Position numbers and translations under genes: made by a program. From positions 248,001 through 312,000 of the forward strand of contig NZ_JACCBW010000002.1 in NCBI RefSeq assembly GCF_013410035.1: DNA of 64,000 nucleotides. The letters run 5' to 3'. Numbering within the stretch: the first letter of the stretch is position 1; each line of letters begins with the position of its first letter. The notes under the pieces are model-generated. The model was not told the DNA's origin. It did no database searches and was given only the letters and a program-made list of their open reading frames with translations. The DNA comes from Nocardioides cavernae. Lineage in GTDB: Bacteria; Actinomycetota; Actinomycetes; Propionibacteriales; Nocardioidaceae. Shown here piece by piece: positions 25,398 through 33,640 of the stretch.

Positions 25398-27128
25398 GTG
25401 GCCAGCACCCGACGCACCAGCACGCGTCGCAAGAGCGCCCCTCGACGTCGGAGCGGCAGCAAACAACCCAGGCCACTCCCCACCGCCGGCCCCGGCGAGC
25501 GGATCTGGGTCCTCGACGTCCCCTACGGCACCCAGGTCGAGGGCGCGAGCTGGCACCCGGCCGTCAAGACCCACCTCCACGTCGGCAGAAGGCTCCCCGC
25601 GCACCTCGAGCCGTACGCACCCGGCCCGCACACGCTCGGCCGGTTCGTCGAGAACACCCTCAACCCCGACGACCCGACCCCTAACCCTGAGCCCACGGAC
25701 GCGCTCGAGCCACGACGCATCCAGTTCGAAGCGGCTGACGCGATCGCGGCGCGGGCCGAGGCGGGAGGGCGGCTGTTCCTGCTTGCCGACGAGCCTGGGG
25801 TGGGCAAGACGATCTCCGCGGTGCTCGGCGCGACCGCGGTCGGCGACGTGAGAGGTGCCAAGAGAGTGCTGGTCGTGGCCGACCGGCCCGCCGCGATCAC
25901 CATCGGCCACTGGTGCCGCACGATCACGGCCCTCGGCGACGGCGGGCTGGAGTGGGTCGTCATCACGTGGGACCGGCTGGAGAAGGTCAAGGACCACGCG
26001 TGGGACGTGATCATCGCCGACGAGGCACACGCGTTGCGGCGTACGACCACCAAGCGGTGGCAGCTCTGGGCCCGGATCTCCGGGCACGGCAAGCCGCACG
26101 ACGCGGCGCCGTTCGTCATCGCGACCACGGCGACGCCCGGCCACACGCCGCTCGAGCTGCCCTACCTCGCACCCGCCTATGCGCAGGCCCTCGGCGAGCC
26201 TATGAAGGAGTGGACGAGCGCGACGAAGCCGGGCGAGCTGTTCGCCGACGCGCTCGAGCGCCACGGCGTCGGCGTCGAGCGGGGACGCTACGGCGCGACG
26301 TGGACCACCGACCCGGCGCGGCGGGCCGCGGACCTCAAGCTCGTACGCGGGTGGCTCGACGAGGAGCGGCCACCGGCGATGCTGCACCGCGCGGCACCCT
26401 GGGGGCCGGTGCCGATCTCCGGGATGCCGGTAGCGCTGTCACCGGCGGAGCGGGCGGCGTACGAGGCGGAGTGGGGCGAGTTCTGCCGGGAGATGGACAT
26501 CGCCCGGCGCGGGCGCAACGTCGCCAAGGGTCGGGCCGCGCTGCTCCGCTTCCGGCAGAAGGCCGGGCTCATCCGCGTCGACTCGACGGTCGCGTGGATC
26601 GCCCAGCAGGTCGAGGCGGAGCGCCAGGTGGCGTGCTCGGTCGAGTTCGTCGCGACGGCCGCGGACCCCATCGCCGACCGGCTGCGCGACTCCGGCATCG
26701 AGGTCGCCACGATCTACGGCCGCGACCGGTTCGATCCCGAGGCCGAGCGGCTGCGGTTCCAGACCGGGGAGGCGAAGGTGTGCGTCCTCACCACCGTCGC
26801 CTCGATCAGCCTGCACGCGGGCGAGACCCTCGCCGACGGGCGTACCGCCAGCACGGAGCCGCGGGTCGGCGTCTTCCACCAGGCGCGCTTCTCCGGCATC
26901 GCCGGGCGGCAGGTGACCGGGCGTACGCACCGCGACCACCAGGTCTCGCCGTGGCACATCGCCTACGCCGAGGGCACGGTCGAGGAGCAGGTCGGCAAGG
27001 TGATGGTGGAGCGGATCGCGGCCGCGTCCGACACCGTCGGGAGCGACACCACCGGTCTGGCGGACCTCGCCGAGCTCCTCGGGGCCGACTGGCTGCCCGC
27101 GGCGAGCCTGACCGACGACGGCGACTGA
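25398..27128 (+). CDS. SNF2/DEAD-like helicase of phage type
   Basis: 576-residue superfamily 2 ATPase. After a very basic N-terminus (MASTRRTSTRRKSAPRRRSG) there is a DUF5710-like domain (WVLDVPYGTQVEGASWHP), then Walker A ADEPGVGKTISAV, Walker B/DEAH VIIADEAHAL, motif III TTATPGHTP and a C-terminal helicase half (ATIYGRDRFD, VGVFHQARFSGIAGRQVTGRTHR, where an SNF2-like motif VI is visible). Proteins of this layout are familiar from actinophages. It has its own leaderless-type promoter (TAGCGT 25386-25391, 6 nt before GTG). It lies inside the B12 cluster with no metabolic link, so acquisition by transfer is likely (inference). Confidence 0.85.
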   Translation: MASTRRTSTRRKSAPRRRSGSKQPRPLPTAGPGERIWVLDVPYGTQVEGASWHPAVKTHLHVGRRLPAHLEPYAPGPHTLGRFVENTLNPDDPTPNPEPTDALEPRRIQFEAADAIAARAEAGGRLFLLADEPGVGKTISAVLGATAVGDVRGAKRVLVVADRPAAITIGHWCRTITALGDGGLEWVVITWDRLEKVKDHAWDVIIADEAHALRRTTTKRWQLWARISGHGKPHDAAPFVIATTATPGHTPLELPYLAPAYAQALGEPMKEWTSATKPGELFADALERHGVGVERGRYGATWTTDPARRAADLKLVRGWLDEERPPAMLHRAAPWGPVPISGMPVALSPAERAAYEAEWGEFCREMDIARRGRNVAKGRAALLRFRQKAGLIRVDSTVAWIAQQVEAERQVACSVEFVATAADPIADRLRDSGIEVATIYGRDRFDPEAERLRFQTGEAKVCVLTTVASISLHAGETLADGRTASTEPRVGVFHQARFSGIAGRQVTGRTHRDHQVSPWHIAYAEGTVEEQVGKVMVERIAAASDTVGSDTTGLADLAELLGADWLPAASLTDDGD

Positions 27129-27144
27129 TTCCGTACGTGCGGAG

Positions 27145-27312
27145 CTACTCGCCGACGGCCGACCAGTCCGCGGTCTCGACCATAGGACCCTCGAGGTCGT
27201 CCCAGGCCAGCCGGGCGAGGGCGGGAGAGCTCGGTGAGGATCCGCCCGCGGGTGAGGGCTCGTCGATGTCCGACTCGTCGAGAAACCAGTCCGGCCGGCT
27301 GCTGGCGGTGAT
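27145..27312 (-). pseudogene. Possible remnant of a minus-strand gene in the gap after the helicase
   Basis: The 324-nt gap 27129-27452 contains a minus-strand frame of about 55 codons ending at TAG (27145-27147). It reads SRPDWFLDESDIDEP and later LARLAWDDLEGPMVE, ending WSAVGE. Composition is protein-like, but there is an in-frame stop just upstream and no normal start codon before the single internal ATG. It may be the tail of a broken gene belonging to the helicase cassette. The rest of the gap (27313-27452) is AT-richer and holds the promoter of the next gene (TACGAT at 27440-27445). Confidence 0.3.
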
Positions 27313-27452
27313 CTAGCCGCCGATCAGTGTGGTCGAGGGGGTGTGGTGACTGACGGGTTTCGGCGGTCAGCGAGCGTGGGCGCGAGAATTACACATTTGT
27401 TCTTATCCCAACGGCGTGGCGCGCTTGACTATCGCTACATACGATCCCTCAC

Positions 27453-29144
27453 GTGCATCATCAGCCCCACTCGTCACAGACGTCCCACAGTGCCCCCGAG
27501 ACCGGCGCGGCGCTGCCCTTCGTCGTACGCCGAGCCGGGCGTACGGCCGGCCTGCTGACGGCGCTGCTGGCGCTCGTGCTGATCGCGCTGCCGACCACGG
27601 CCAGCAGGCTGAACCTGGCCACGTCGACCTACCTGTGCTCGGGCTACGCCGGCTGCCAGGCCTCCGGATACGGCAACTACGGCTACCGCCAGGCGTCGGG
27701 GACGCAGTACTGGAAGATGTTCACGGGGCACAACTGCACCAACTACGTCGCCTACCGGCTCGTCCAGTCCGGGATGCCGGACGTACGGCCGTGGACCGGC
27801 AGCGGCAACGCGTCGAACTGGGGTGCGGCGATGGCGAGCATCACCGACCAGACCCCGACGGTCGGATCGATCGCCTGGTACAAGTCCAACGTCTCGCCCG
27901 CCGGCTCGAACGGCCACGTCGCCTTCGTGGAGCAGGTCGTCTCCGAGACCGAGATCATCGTGTCGGAGGACTACTGGGGCGGGGACTTCCACTGGCGCCG
28001 CGTCACCAAGACCGGCGGCGGCTGGCCCTCGGGGTTCATCCACTTCAACGACCGCGTCGTCGCGCCCACGACGGCCCCCGCCATCGTGGGGACGCCGGCC
28101 GTCGGCGCACCGCTCGAGGTGGCTGCCGGCGCGTGGACGCCGACGCCCACCAGCGTCACCGTGCGGTGGCTGGCCGACGGCACCGCCATCCCGGGTGCCA
28201 CCGCCCCCAGCTACGTCCCGACGGCCGCCGAGAAGGGCAAGACCCTCACCGCCGAGGTGACCGCGGAGCTCAGCGGCTACACGGCAGGGCGCGCGACCCT
28301 CGCGACCGCTCCCGTCGCCCCCGGACGGTTCCAGGCCGCGGCGCAGCCGGTGATCCAGGGTGTCGCGGAGGTCGGCCAGACGCTCTCCCTCACCCCGTCG
28401 TCGTGGTCGCCGCAGCCCGCGAAGGTCAAGACCCAGTGGTACGCCGACGGGACCGCCCTCGACGGCGCGACCGGGGCGTCCCTCGTCCTCACCCGCGACC
28501 ACATCGGCAAGCGCATCACCGCCCGGAGCATCGCGAGCGCGAGCGGCTACAAGAAGTCGCGGGCCAACGCGACCGCGACCGAACCGGTCCTCGCCAAGCC
28601 GATCACGATGACCAGCGCGTCCCGCGTGAAGGGGACGCCCGTGGTGGGCAAGAAGCTCGTCGCCAAGGTCGGCGGCACGAAGCCCGGCGACGCGACGGCG
28701 TCGTACGCCTGGTTCCGCGACGGCCAGCGCATCGCCAAGACGACGAAGCCCACGTACACGGTCCGCCGCGCCGACCTCGGCCGCACCCTGTCCGTGCAGA
28801 TCACCCTGTCCCGCCGCCACTTCCGCGACACCACCGAGACGGTGGCCGTACGCACGACCGCGACGACCACGCCCGAGCTGAAGGTGAGCACCGACGCCTC
28901 CCGCAAGCGCGTCGCGGTGGACGTACGCGTGCGCGCCCCCGGAGCGACCAAGCCCGACGGCGCGATGACCGTCACCGTCGGGAAGAGGACGGTCGAGGTC
29001 CAGGTCGTCGCCGGGCGGGCCCGCGTCGTCCTCCGCGACCTCAAGCCGGGCAGCAAGCCGGTGGTCGTGCGCTACGCCGGGAACGCCGTCGTGCAGGCCG
29101 CGGTCGCGCGCTCGAGCGTGACGGTGCCGTCCCGCAAGGGGTAG
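27453..29144 (+). CDS. Exported CHAP-domain protein with Ig-like repeats
   Basis: 563-residue predicted cell-wall-acting protein. A signal or anchor helix covers about 27-50 (RTAGLLTALLALVLIALPTTA). The CHAP amidase/endopeptidase domain (about 75-200) has the catalytic Cys in GHNCTNYVAYR and His in SNGHVAFVEQV. Then come three repeats of roughly 85-90 residues with the pattern VGxxL ... WxxxPxxVxxxWxxDGxxxxG and GKTLTAEV, GKRITARS, GRTLSVQI, and a final beta domain (DGAMTVTVGKRTVEV). GTG is 7 nt after TACGAT. Such proteins cleave peptidoglycan during growth or competition; the exact bond is unknown. Confidence 0.85.
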   Translation: MHHQPHSSQTSHSAPETGAALPFVVRRAGRTAGLLTALLALVLIALPTTASRLNLATSTYLCSGYAGCQASGYGNYGYRQASGTQYWKMFTGHNCTNYVAYRLVQSGMPDVRPWTGSGNASNWGAAMASITDQTPTVGSIAWYKSNVSPAGSNGHVAFVEQVVSETEIIVSEDYWGGDFHWRRVTKTGGGWPSGFIHFNDRVVAPTTAPAIVGTPAVGAPLEVAAGAWTPTPTSVTVRWLADGTAIPGATAPSYVPTAAEKGKTLTAEVTAELSGYTAGRATLATAPVAPGRFQAAAQPVIQGVAEVGQTLSLTPSSWSPQPAKVKTQWYADGTALDGATGASLVLTRDHIGKRITARSIASASGYKKSRANATATEPVLAKPITMTSASRVKGTPVVGKKLVAKVGGTKPGDATASYAWFRDGQRIAKTTKPTYTVRRADLGRTLSVQITLSRRHFRDTTETVAVRTTATTTPELKVSTDASRKRVAVDVRVRAPGATKPDGAMTVTVGKRTVEVQVVAGRARVVLRDLKPGSKPVVVRYAGNAVVQAAVARSSVTVPSRKG

Positions 29145-29217
29145 GCCTCGGTTTGGGTCTGTGGCGCGTCCTTGTCATGGTGGAGGGGACACATTCGCCA
29201 TACGGGAGGAGAGCCAC

Positions 29218-29493
29218 ATGCTTGCTCTCACCGAGAACGTGACCACGATCGTCAACAAGTTCATCGAGGAAGTGCCGGGGATCTCCGCGATCCGCATCGC
29301 GACCGAGCCCGACGGGGAGGCGCTGTCCGTCAGCCCCGCTGAGGCCGCGGCGCCGGACGACATGGTGCTCGAGCAGGACGGTGCCACCGTCTACGTCGAC
29401 GGGACGGCGTCGGAGTTCCTCTCCGACAAGGTCCTCGACGGCGGCGTGGACGACGAAGGCAACATCCAGTTCGCGCTGGGCCAGCAGGCCTGA
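29218..29493 (+). CDS. HesB/IscA-like protein lacking cysteines
   Basis: 91 residues. The A-type carrier fold is recognisable (LALTENVTTIVNKFIEE, ISAIRIATEP, YVDGTASEFLSDKVLDGGVDDEGNIQF), as in many actinobacterial proteins labelled Fe-S assembly HesB. All three cluster-ligating cysteines of true IscA/ErpA are absent, so Fe-S transfer is doubtful. GGGAGGAGAG precedes ATG 29218, which is preferred to the in-frame upstream GTG at 29161. It is monocistronic, with a terminator 13 nt after the stop. Confidence 0.82.
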   Translation: MLALTENVTTIVNKFIEEVPGISAIRIATEPDGEALSVSPAEAAAPDDMVLEQDGATVYVDGTASEFLSDKVLDGGVDDEGNIQFALGQQA

Positions 29494-29505
29494 CGTACTC
29501 CTTCA

Positions 29506-29538
29506 GGAGCCCTGGACTCGCTCTGGGTCCGGGGCTCC
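29506..29538 (+). terminator. Terminator after the HesB-like gene
   Basis: Stem GGAGCCCTGGAC / GTCCGGGGCTCC (one mismatch) with a 9-nt loop, 13 nt past the stop codon. Confidence 0.75.
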
Positions 29539-29569
29539 GTCATGCTCGGATGCGTCTGGCGCAGCGACA

Positions 29570-29608
29570 GTGGAGTGAACAGCCCGACCTAGCGGCTCGT
29601 CACTCCAC
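29570..29608 (-). terminator. Inverted repeat at the 3' end of cobM
   Basis: GTGGAGTGA (29570-29578) and TCACTCCAC (29600-29608), 9-bp perfect arms with a 21-nt centre. One arm contains the cobM stop codon. It probably ends the cobH-cobIJ-cobM transcript. Confidence 0.5.
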
Positions 29609-30346
29609 CGTCTTTCGAGGGCGGTCTGACTTGTAGAGCCAGGACTCCGCGCCCTCGCGCGCCAGCGCCCAGCCGACGAGGATGACGGCGGCCTGCTTGA
29701 GCCTGGCCTCCTCGACCTGGTCGGCGATGTCGGCGAGCGTGCCGCGGAGGACGAGCTCGTCGGGCTGGGTGGCCCGGTGGACCACGACCGCGGGGCAGTC
29801 GGCGCCGTAGTCCTCCACGAGAGAGGAGGCCAACGACCGGGTCTTCGTGATCGCGAGGTGCAGGGCCAGGGTCGCGCGCGTCGCGGCGAAGGCGGCCAGC
29901 GACTCGGTGGCCGGCATGGCCGTCGAGCGGGCCTGGGTCCTGGTCAGCACGACCGACTGCGCGACGAGCGGGACGGTGAGCTCGCGGCCGATCGCGGCGG
30001 CAGCGGCGGCGTACGCGGGGACGCCGGGGCACACGTCCCACGCGACGCCGGCTGCGTCGAGGCGGGCGGTCTGCTCGGCGAGGGCGGAGTAGAGCGACGG
30101 GTCGCCGGAGGTGAGGCGTACGACCTCGAGCCCCTCGGCAGCCGCGGACACCATGACGGACGTGATCTGGTCGAGGTCGAGGGCCTGCGTGTCGACCTGG
30201 CGCGCGTCGGGGCAGTGGGAGAGGACGTCGGCGTCGAGGTACGTCCCCGGGTAGAGCACGACGTCGGCCCCTGCGAGCAGCGACGCGGCGCGCAGGGTGA
30301 TCAGGTCGGCGGCGCCCGGGCCGGCGCCGACGAAGTGGACGGTCAC
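29600..30346 (-). CDS. cobM: Precorrin-4 C11-methyltransferase CobM
   Basis: 248-residue SAM-dependent tetrapyrrole methylase. Family blocks in order are VHFVGAGPGAADLITLRAA, VLYPGTYLDADVL, VRLTSGDPSLYSALAEQ and VCPGVPAYAAAAA, then ELTVPLVAQSVVLTRTQ, which is specific for CobM. GTG overlaps the cobIJ stop (GTGA). It is the last gene of cobH-cobIJ-cobM. Confidence 0.97.
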   Translation of the reverse strand: MTVHFVGAGPGAADLITLRAASLLAGADVVLYPGTYLDADVLSHCPDARQVDTQALDLDQITSVMVSAAAEGLEVVRLTSGDPSLYSALAEQTARLDAAGVAWDVCPGVPAYAAAAAAIGRELTVPLVAQSVVLTRTQARSTAMPATESLAAFAATRATLALHLAITKTRSLASSLVEDYGADCPAVVVHRATQPDELVLRGTLADIADQVEEARLKQAAVILVGWALAREGAESWLYKSDRPRKTVE

Positions 30347-31917
30347 TCCTGCTCCACGAAGCGGGGCGTCCACACCTGGCCGGCCGGGGTCACGCGGGTC
30401 GACGAGGCGCCGACGATCAGCAGGCACTTCATGTCGACAGTGTCGGCCTCGAGCTCGGCGAGGGTGGTCACGGTCAGCGACTCCTCGGCGCGCCCGACGT
30501 CGCGGCCGACCACGACGACGGTGTCGGGGCTGCGGTGCTCGAGGAAGAGCTTCTGCAGGTCCGCGACCTGGGTCGTACGGCTGCGCGAGGCGGGGTTGTA
30601 GACCGCGAGCACCAGGTCGGCCTCGACGATCGCGCGCAGGCGCTTCTCGACCACGGACCACGGCTTGAGGCGGTCGCTCAGCGACAGGACCGCGAAGTCC
30701 GCGCCGATCGGGGCACCCGCGCGGGCGGCGACGGCCTGGACGGCGCTGACGCCGGGGAGGACCTCGATCTCGACGTCCGGGTAGTCGGCGGCCGCCTCGA
30801 ACACTGCGCTCGCCATGCCGAAGACGCCCGCGTCGCCGCCGGAGACGACGGCGACCCTCTCGCCCTGTGCGGCCAGGCCGAGGGCGAGGCGGGCGCGGTC
30901 GACCTCGACGGTGTTGCCGGACGCGTGGCGCGTCAGGCCCTCGCGCTGGGGGACGCGGTGGACGTAGGGGGCGTAGCCGACGACGTGGTCGACGTCGGCG
31001 AGGGCGGCGGTGGCCTCGGGGGTGAGCCAGGAGTCGGGGCCGGGACCGAGGCCGATGACCTGGAGGGGGCGGGGGCTGGGTCTCGATACGCCCGCTCGTT
31101 CCTCGCGGGCTACTCGACCACCTTGGAGGGGGGCCTCGCGGGCTACTCGACCACCTTCGGACGACCTGCGGCCTCCGGGGTCCGAGGACAAGCTGTCGCC
31201 GGGGACGACGACGAGGGAGAAGTACGGCACCGACGTGGGGTCCACCTCGACCACCGGCATCCAGCGCTCGGCGGGCATCGAGGCGCGCTCGACGTACATC
31301 GCGTGCTCGAGGCGGCCGGCCTGGCGCAGGGCGTCGACGACACCGGGGAACGTGCGGCCGAGCTTCATGATGATCGCGCCGTCGGTGTCGGCGAGGCGGC
31401 GGGCGAGCTCGGGCACCGGGAGGGTGCCAGGCAGCACGGTGAGCACGTCGGTCTGGCGCACGAGGGGCGAGGCGAGGACGGCGGTGGCGGCGGCGAAGGC
31501 GGGCACGCCCGGGACGACCTCGGTCTCGTAGCGCGGTGAGAGCCGGTCGTGGAGGTACATGAACGACCCGTAGAACAGCGGGTCGCCCTCGGCCAGCACG
31601 ACGACCGTACGGCCGGCGGCGAGGTGGGCCTCGAGCCGCGCCGAGCACGACTCGTAGAACTCGGCCATCGCGCCGGCGTACCCGCCCGGGTGCGCGGTCC
31701 TCCCGGTCGTGACGGGGTAGCGCAGCTCCTCCTCGATGGCCGTGGCCGGGATGAGGTCGGCGGCGATGGTGCGCGCGTTGGAGGTCTTGCCGACGCCCGC
31801 GTGGTAGGCGATCACGTCGGCCGACTCGATGAGCCGGGCGGCCTTGCGGGTGATCAGCTCCGGGTCGCCGGGGCCGAGCCCGACGCCGTACAGGCGCCCC
31901 TGCGCCCCGGTGCTCAC
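30343..31917 (-). CDS. cobIJ: Fused precorrin-2 C20-methyltransferase and precorrin-3B C17-methyltransferase (CobI-CobJ)
   Basis: 524 residues. CobI half (about 1-245): LYGVGLGPGDPELITRKAAR, VVLAEGDPLFYGSFMYL, VVPGVPAFAAATAVL. CobJ half (about 280-524): VIGLGPGPDSWLTPEATAAL, VAVVSGGDAGVFGMAS, VLPGVSAVQAVAARAGAPIG and VYNPASRSRTTQV. The same fusion is known in Mycobacterium tuberculosis. The linker (about 247-285) is enlarged by one and a half palindromic repeats, giving the peptide GGRVAREAPLQGGRVAREERAG in two parts. GTG overlaps the cobH stop (GTGA). Confidence 0.96.
   Translation of the reverse strand: MSTGAQGRLYGVGLGPGDPELITRKAARLIESADVIAYHAGVGKTSNARTIAADLIPATAIEEELRYPVTTGRTAHPGGYAGAMAEFYESCSARLEAHLAAGRTVVVLAEGDPLFYGSFMYLHDRLSPRYETEVVPGVPAFAAATAVLASPLVRQTDVLTVLPGTLPVPELARRLADTDGAIIMKLGRTFPGVVDALRQAGRLEHAMYVERASMPAERWMPVVEVDPTSVPYFSLVVVPGDSLSSDPGGRRSSEGGRVAREAPLQGGRVAREERAGVSRPSPRPLQVIGLGPGPDSWLTPEATAALADVDHVVGYAPYVHRVPQREGLTRHASGNTVEVDRARLALGLAAQGERVAVVSGGDAGVFGMASAVFEAAADYPDVEIEVLPGVSAVQAVAARAGAPIGADFAVLSLSDRLKPWSVVEKRLRAIVEADLVLAVYNPASRSRTTQVADLQKLFLEHRSPDTVVVVGRDVGRAEESLTVTTLAELEADTVDMKCLLIVGASSTRVTPAGQVWTPRFVEQE
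31078..31157. repeat. Palindromic repeat (one full and one half copy) in the cobIJ linker
   Basis: Full copy 31078-31124: GGGTCTCGATACG, then CCCGCTCGTTCCTCGCGGG as a stem-loop, then CTACTCGACCACC. A second right half, CCTCGCGGGCTACTCGACC (31134-31152), follows. The outer arms are those of the elements in cobB/cobC and chlID, but the centre differs. Confidence 0.9.
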
Positions 31918-32567
31918 TCCTTCTCCTGGGCGAGCGCGTTGAGGGCGGAGGCGGTCATCGCGGAGCCACCGCGGCGGCCGCGGACGGTCAGGAACGGCAC
32001 CTCGATGGGCGCCTCCTCCAGGGCCTGCTTGGACTCGGCGGCGCCGATGAAGCCGACGGGGCAGCCGACGATCGCGGCCGGGCGCGGCGCGCCGTCGAGC
32101 AGCATCTCGAGGAGGTGGAAGAGCGCGGTCGGGGCGTTGCCGATCGCGACGACCGCGCCCTCGAGCCGGTCCTCGAGGAGCGAGAGCGCGGCGGCGGAAC
32201 GGGTCGTGCCCATCAACATCGCCAGGTCGGGCGTACGCCGGTCGTGCAGGGCGCAGAGCACCTCGTTGTCGCGCGACAGCCGGGCCCGCGTGACGCCCGA
32301 CGCGACCATGTGGGCGTCGGTGATGATCGGCGCGCCCGCCTCCAGCGCGGTGCGCGCGGACCGGACCAGGTGCGGGTGGATGACCAGGTCCTCGGTCAGG
32401 TCGACCTGCCCGGTGCCATGGACCATGCGGACCGCGACGCGCTCGGCGTCGGCCGGGAGGTGGTCGAAGCGGGCCTCGCGGCGGATGGTCGCGAACGACT
32501 CGTCGTAGATCGCGGCCCCGTCGGCGACGTAGTCGTAGCGGCGGGTGGGACGCGCAAGCAGGGTCAT
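31914..32567 (-). CDS. cobH: Precorrin-8X methylmutase CobH
   Basis: 217 residues; moves the C11 methyl group to C12, giving hydrogenobyrinic acid. The motifs VRMVHGTGQVDLTEDLVIHP (catalytic His), AGAPIITDAHMVASGVTR, VVAIGNAPTALFHLLE and AAIVGCPVGFIGAAESK are diagnostic. GAGGAG lies 5 nt before ATG 32565-32567. It is the first gene of cobH-cobIJ-cobM under its own riboswitch. Confidence 0.97.
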   Translation of the reverse strand: MTLLARPTRRYDYVADGAAIYDESFATIRREARFDHLPADAERVAVRMVHGTGQVDLTEDLVIHPHLVRSARTALEAGAPIITDAHMVASGVTRARLSRDNEVLCALHDRRTPDLAMLMGTTRSAAALSLLEDRLEGAVVAIGNAPTALFHLLEMLLDGAPRPAAIVGCPVGFIGAAESKQALEEAPIEVPFLTVRGRRGGSAMTASALNALAQEKE

Positions 32568-32598
32568 CACGGCTCCTCGGGGTTCTCGCCCCTGGGTT

Positions 32599-32696
32599 GC
32601 AGGTACGCCGCGCGGACAGTGTCTGGCTCGACCCCTCGCTCGTGCCGAGAGGTCTGACAGTGGCGGAACCGCCCCGGACTCGCACCGGGTTCCTGC
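32599..32696 (-). promoter_or_regulatory. Cobalamin riboswitch controlling cobH-cobIJ-cobM
   Basis: Minus-strand core GCAGGAACCCGGTGCGAGTC, then CGGGGCGGTTCCGCCACTGTC and GCCAGACACTG. P1 is seeded by GCAGG (32692-32696) with CCTGC (32599-32603). A TAGGCT -10 element is at 32713-32718. The expression platform 32573-32595 forms GGGG-CGAGAA-CCCC directly over GAGGAG, identical over 23 nt to that of the btuF riboswitch (34620-34642). Confidence 0.92.
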
Positions 32697-32782
32697 GTCG
32701 CGTGACGGGGGCAGCCTAGGGCACCGGGACGGCCCGGGGCATGGCGCACGTCGGTGGACCGGCGTACGGTCGGGGAGATGGG

Positions 32783-32902
32783 TGCGGCCTGGCCACTTTC
32801 CGGGGCCAGGCCGCAGTCCTCGATCACCCTGCTCGGGTGGATCCGACCACCCGGAAGTGGTGAGGTCACTCGAAGACGTGTCCCACCGTAGAAGATGTCC
32901 CA
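32783..32902. other. Hairpin and TGTCCCA repeats in the cobH/PCD-VOC divergent gap
   Basis: The 380-nt gap 32568-32947 holds the riboswitch, then a perfect 12-bp hairpin (TGCGGCCTGGCC at 32783-32794, GGCCAGGCCGCA at 32804-32815, 9-nt loop), and then two direct repeats GAAGACGTGTCCCA (32872-32885) and GAAGATGTCCCA (32891-32902). The hairpin looks like a terminator, although both flanking genes point away from it. Repeated TGTCCCA motifs resemble IS481-type element ends, so a decayed insertion is possible. No transposase is present. Confidence 0.5.
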
Positions 32903-32947
32903 TCCTTGTCCAACCTCCGTCGGGGTGGTCGGTGCCTAGGGTGGCCC

Positions 32948-33640
32948 ATGGACATGATGCGAGGCACCGAGATCGCCGCGGCCAGGCTGACCGACTGGCG
33001 CAAGCTCGCGCAGGGACTGCACGCGCGCTACCTCGTCGACGACTTCGCCGCGGGCGTCCGCTTCCTCGCCGCGGTCGGTGAGGCCGGGGACGCGGTCAGG
33101 CACCACCCGCGCGTGCGGATGTGGGCCGGCCACGTCGACCTCGAGCTGGTCACCGAGGACGCGATCTACCGCGAGGAGGACGGCACCGAGCACGTCGTCG
33201 AGTGGCCGACCCAGCAGGACGTCGACCTCGCGCGCCGGATCACCGAGATCGCCGCCGAGCACGCCCTCGCACCGGACCCGGCCGCCGTCAGCGAGCTGGA
33301 GCTCGGCCTCGACACCGCACACGCGGAGCGGATCGCGCCGGTGTGGGCCGCGCTGCTGACCGGCGACGCCGAGTCGCAGGGGCGCGGTACGCCGAGCGAC
33401 GAGGTCCGTGACGCGACGGCGCGCGTGCCCAACCTGTGGTTCGGCGACGAGCCCAAGGGCGGGCAGCGGTTCCACGTCGAGGTCTACGTCGCCCCGGAGG
33501 CCGCCGAGCAGCGCATCGCCGCTGCCGTCGCCGCCGGTGGCGAGGTCGTCCAGGACGGCGACGGGCTGACCGTCATCGTCGACCAGGACGGCAACCGCGG
33601 CGTGCTCTGCCACGACGTCTCGACGGTCAGCGAAGACTGA
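32948..33640 (+). CDS. Pterin-4a-carbinolamine dehydratase-like domain fused to a VOC domain
   Basis: 230 residues. The N-terminal half (about 1-105) resembles pterin carbinolamine dehydratase: RYLVDDFAAGVRFLAAVGEAG and HHPRVRMWAGHVDLELVT, where the HHP motif is kept. The C-terminal half (about 115-225) is a glyoxalase/VOC-like unit (LGLDTAHAERIAPVWAALL, LWFGDEPKGGQRFHVEVYV). This fusion occurs across actinobacteria; the substrate is not known. TAGGGT (32937-32942) is 5 nt before ATG, leaderless-like. Its 3' end overlaps the convergent cobG by 14 nt. Confidence 0.82.
   Translation: MDMMRGTEIAAARLTDWRKLAQGLHARYLVDDFAAGVRFLAAVGEAGDAVRHHPRVRMWAGHVDLELVTEDAIYREEDGTEHVVEWPTQQDVDLARRITEIAAEHALAPDPAAVSELELGLDTAHAERIAPVWAALLTGDAESQGRGTPSDEVRDATARVPNLWFGDEPKGGQRFHVEVYVAPEAAEQRIAAAVAAGGEVVQDGDGLTVIVDQDGNRGVLCHDVSTVSED

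Noticed and set aside
27313..27452. c-di-AMP (ydaO) riboswitch before the CHAP-domain gene
   Set aside because: Actinobacterial cell-wall hydrolases often have one, but its conserved motifs are not recognisable here and a leaderless-type promoter ends 7 nt before the start.
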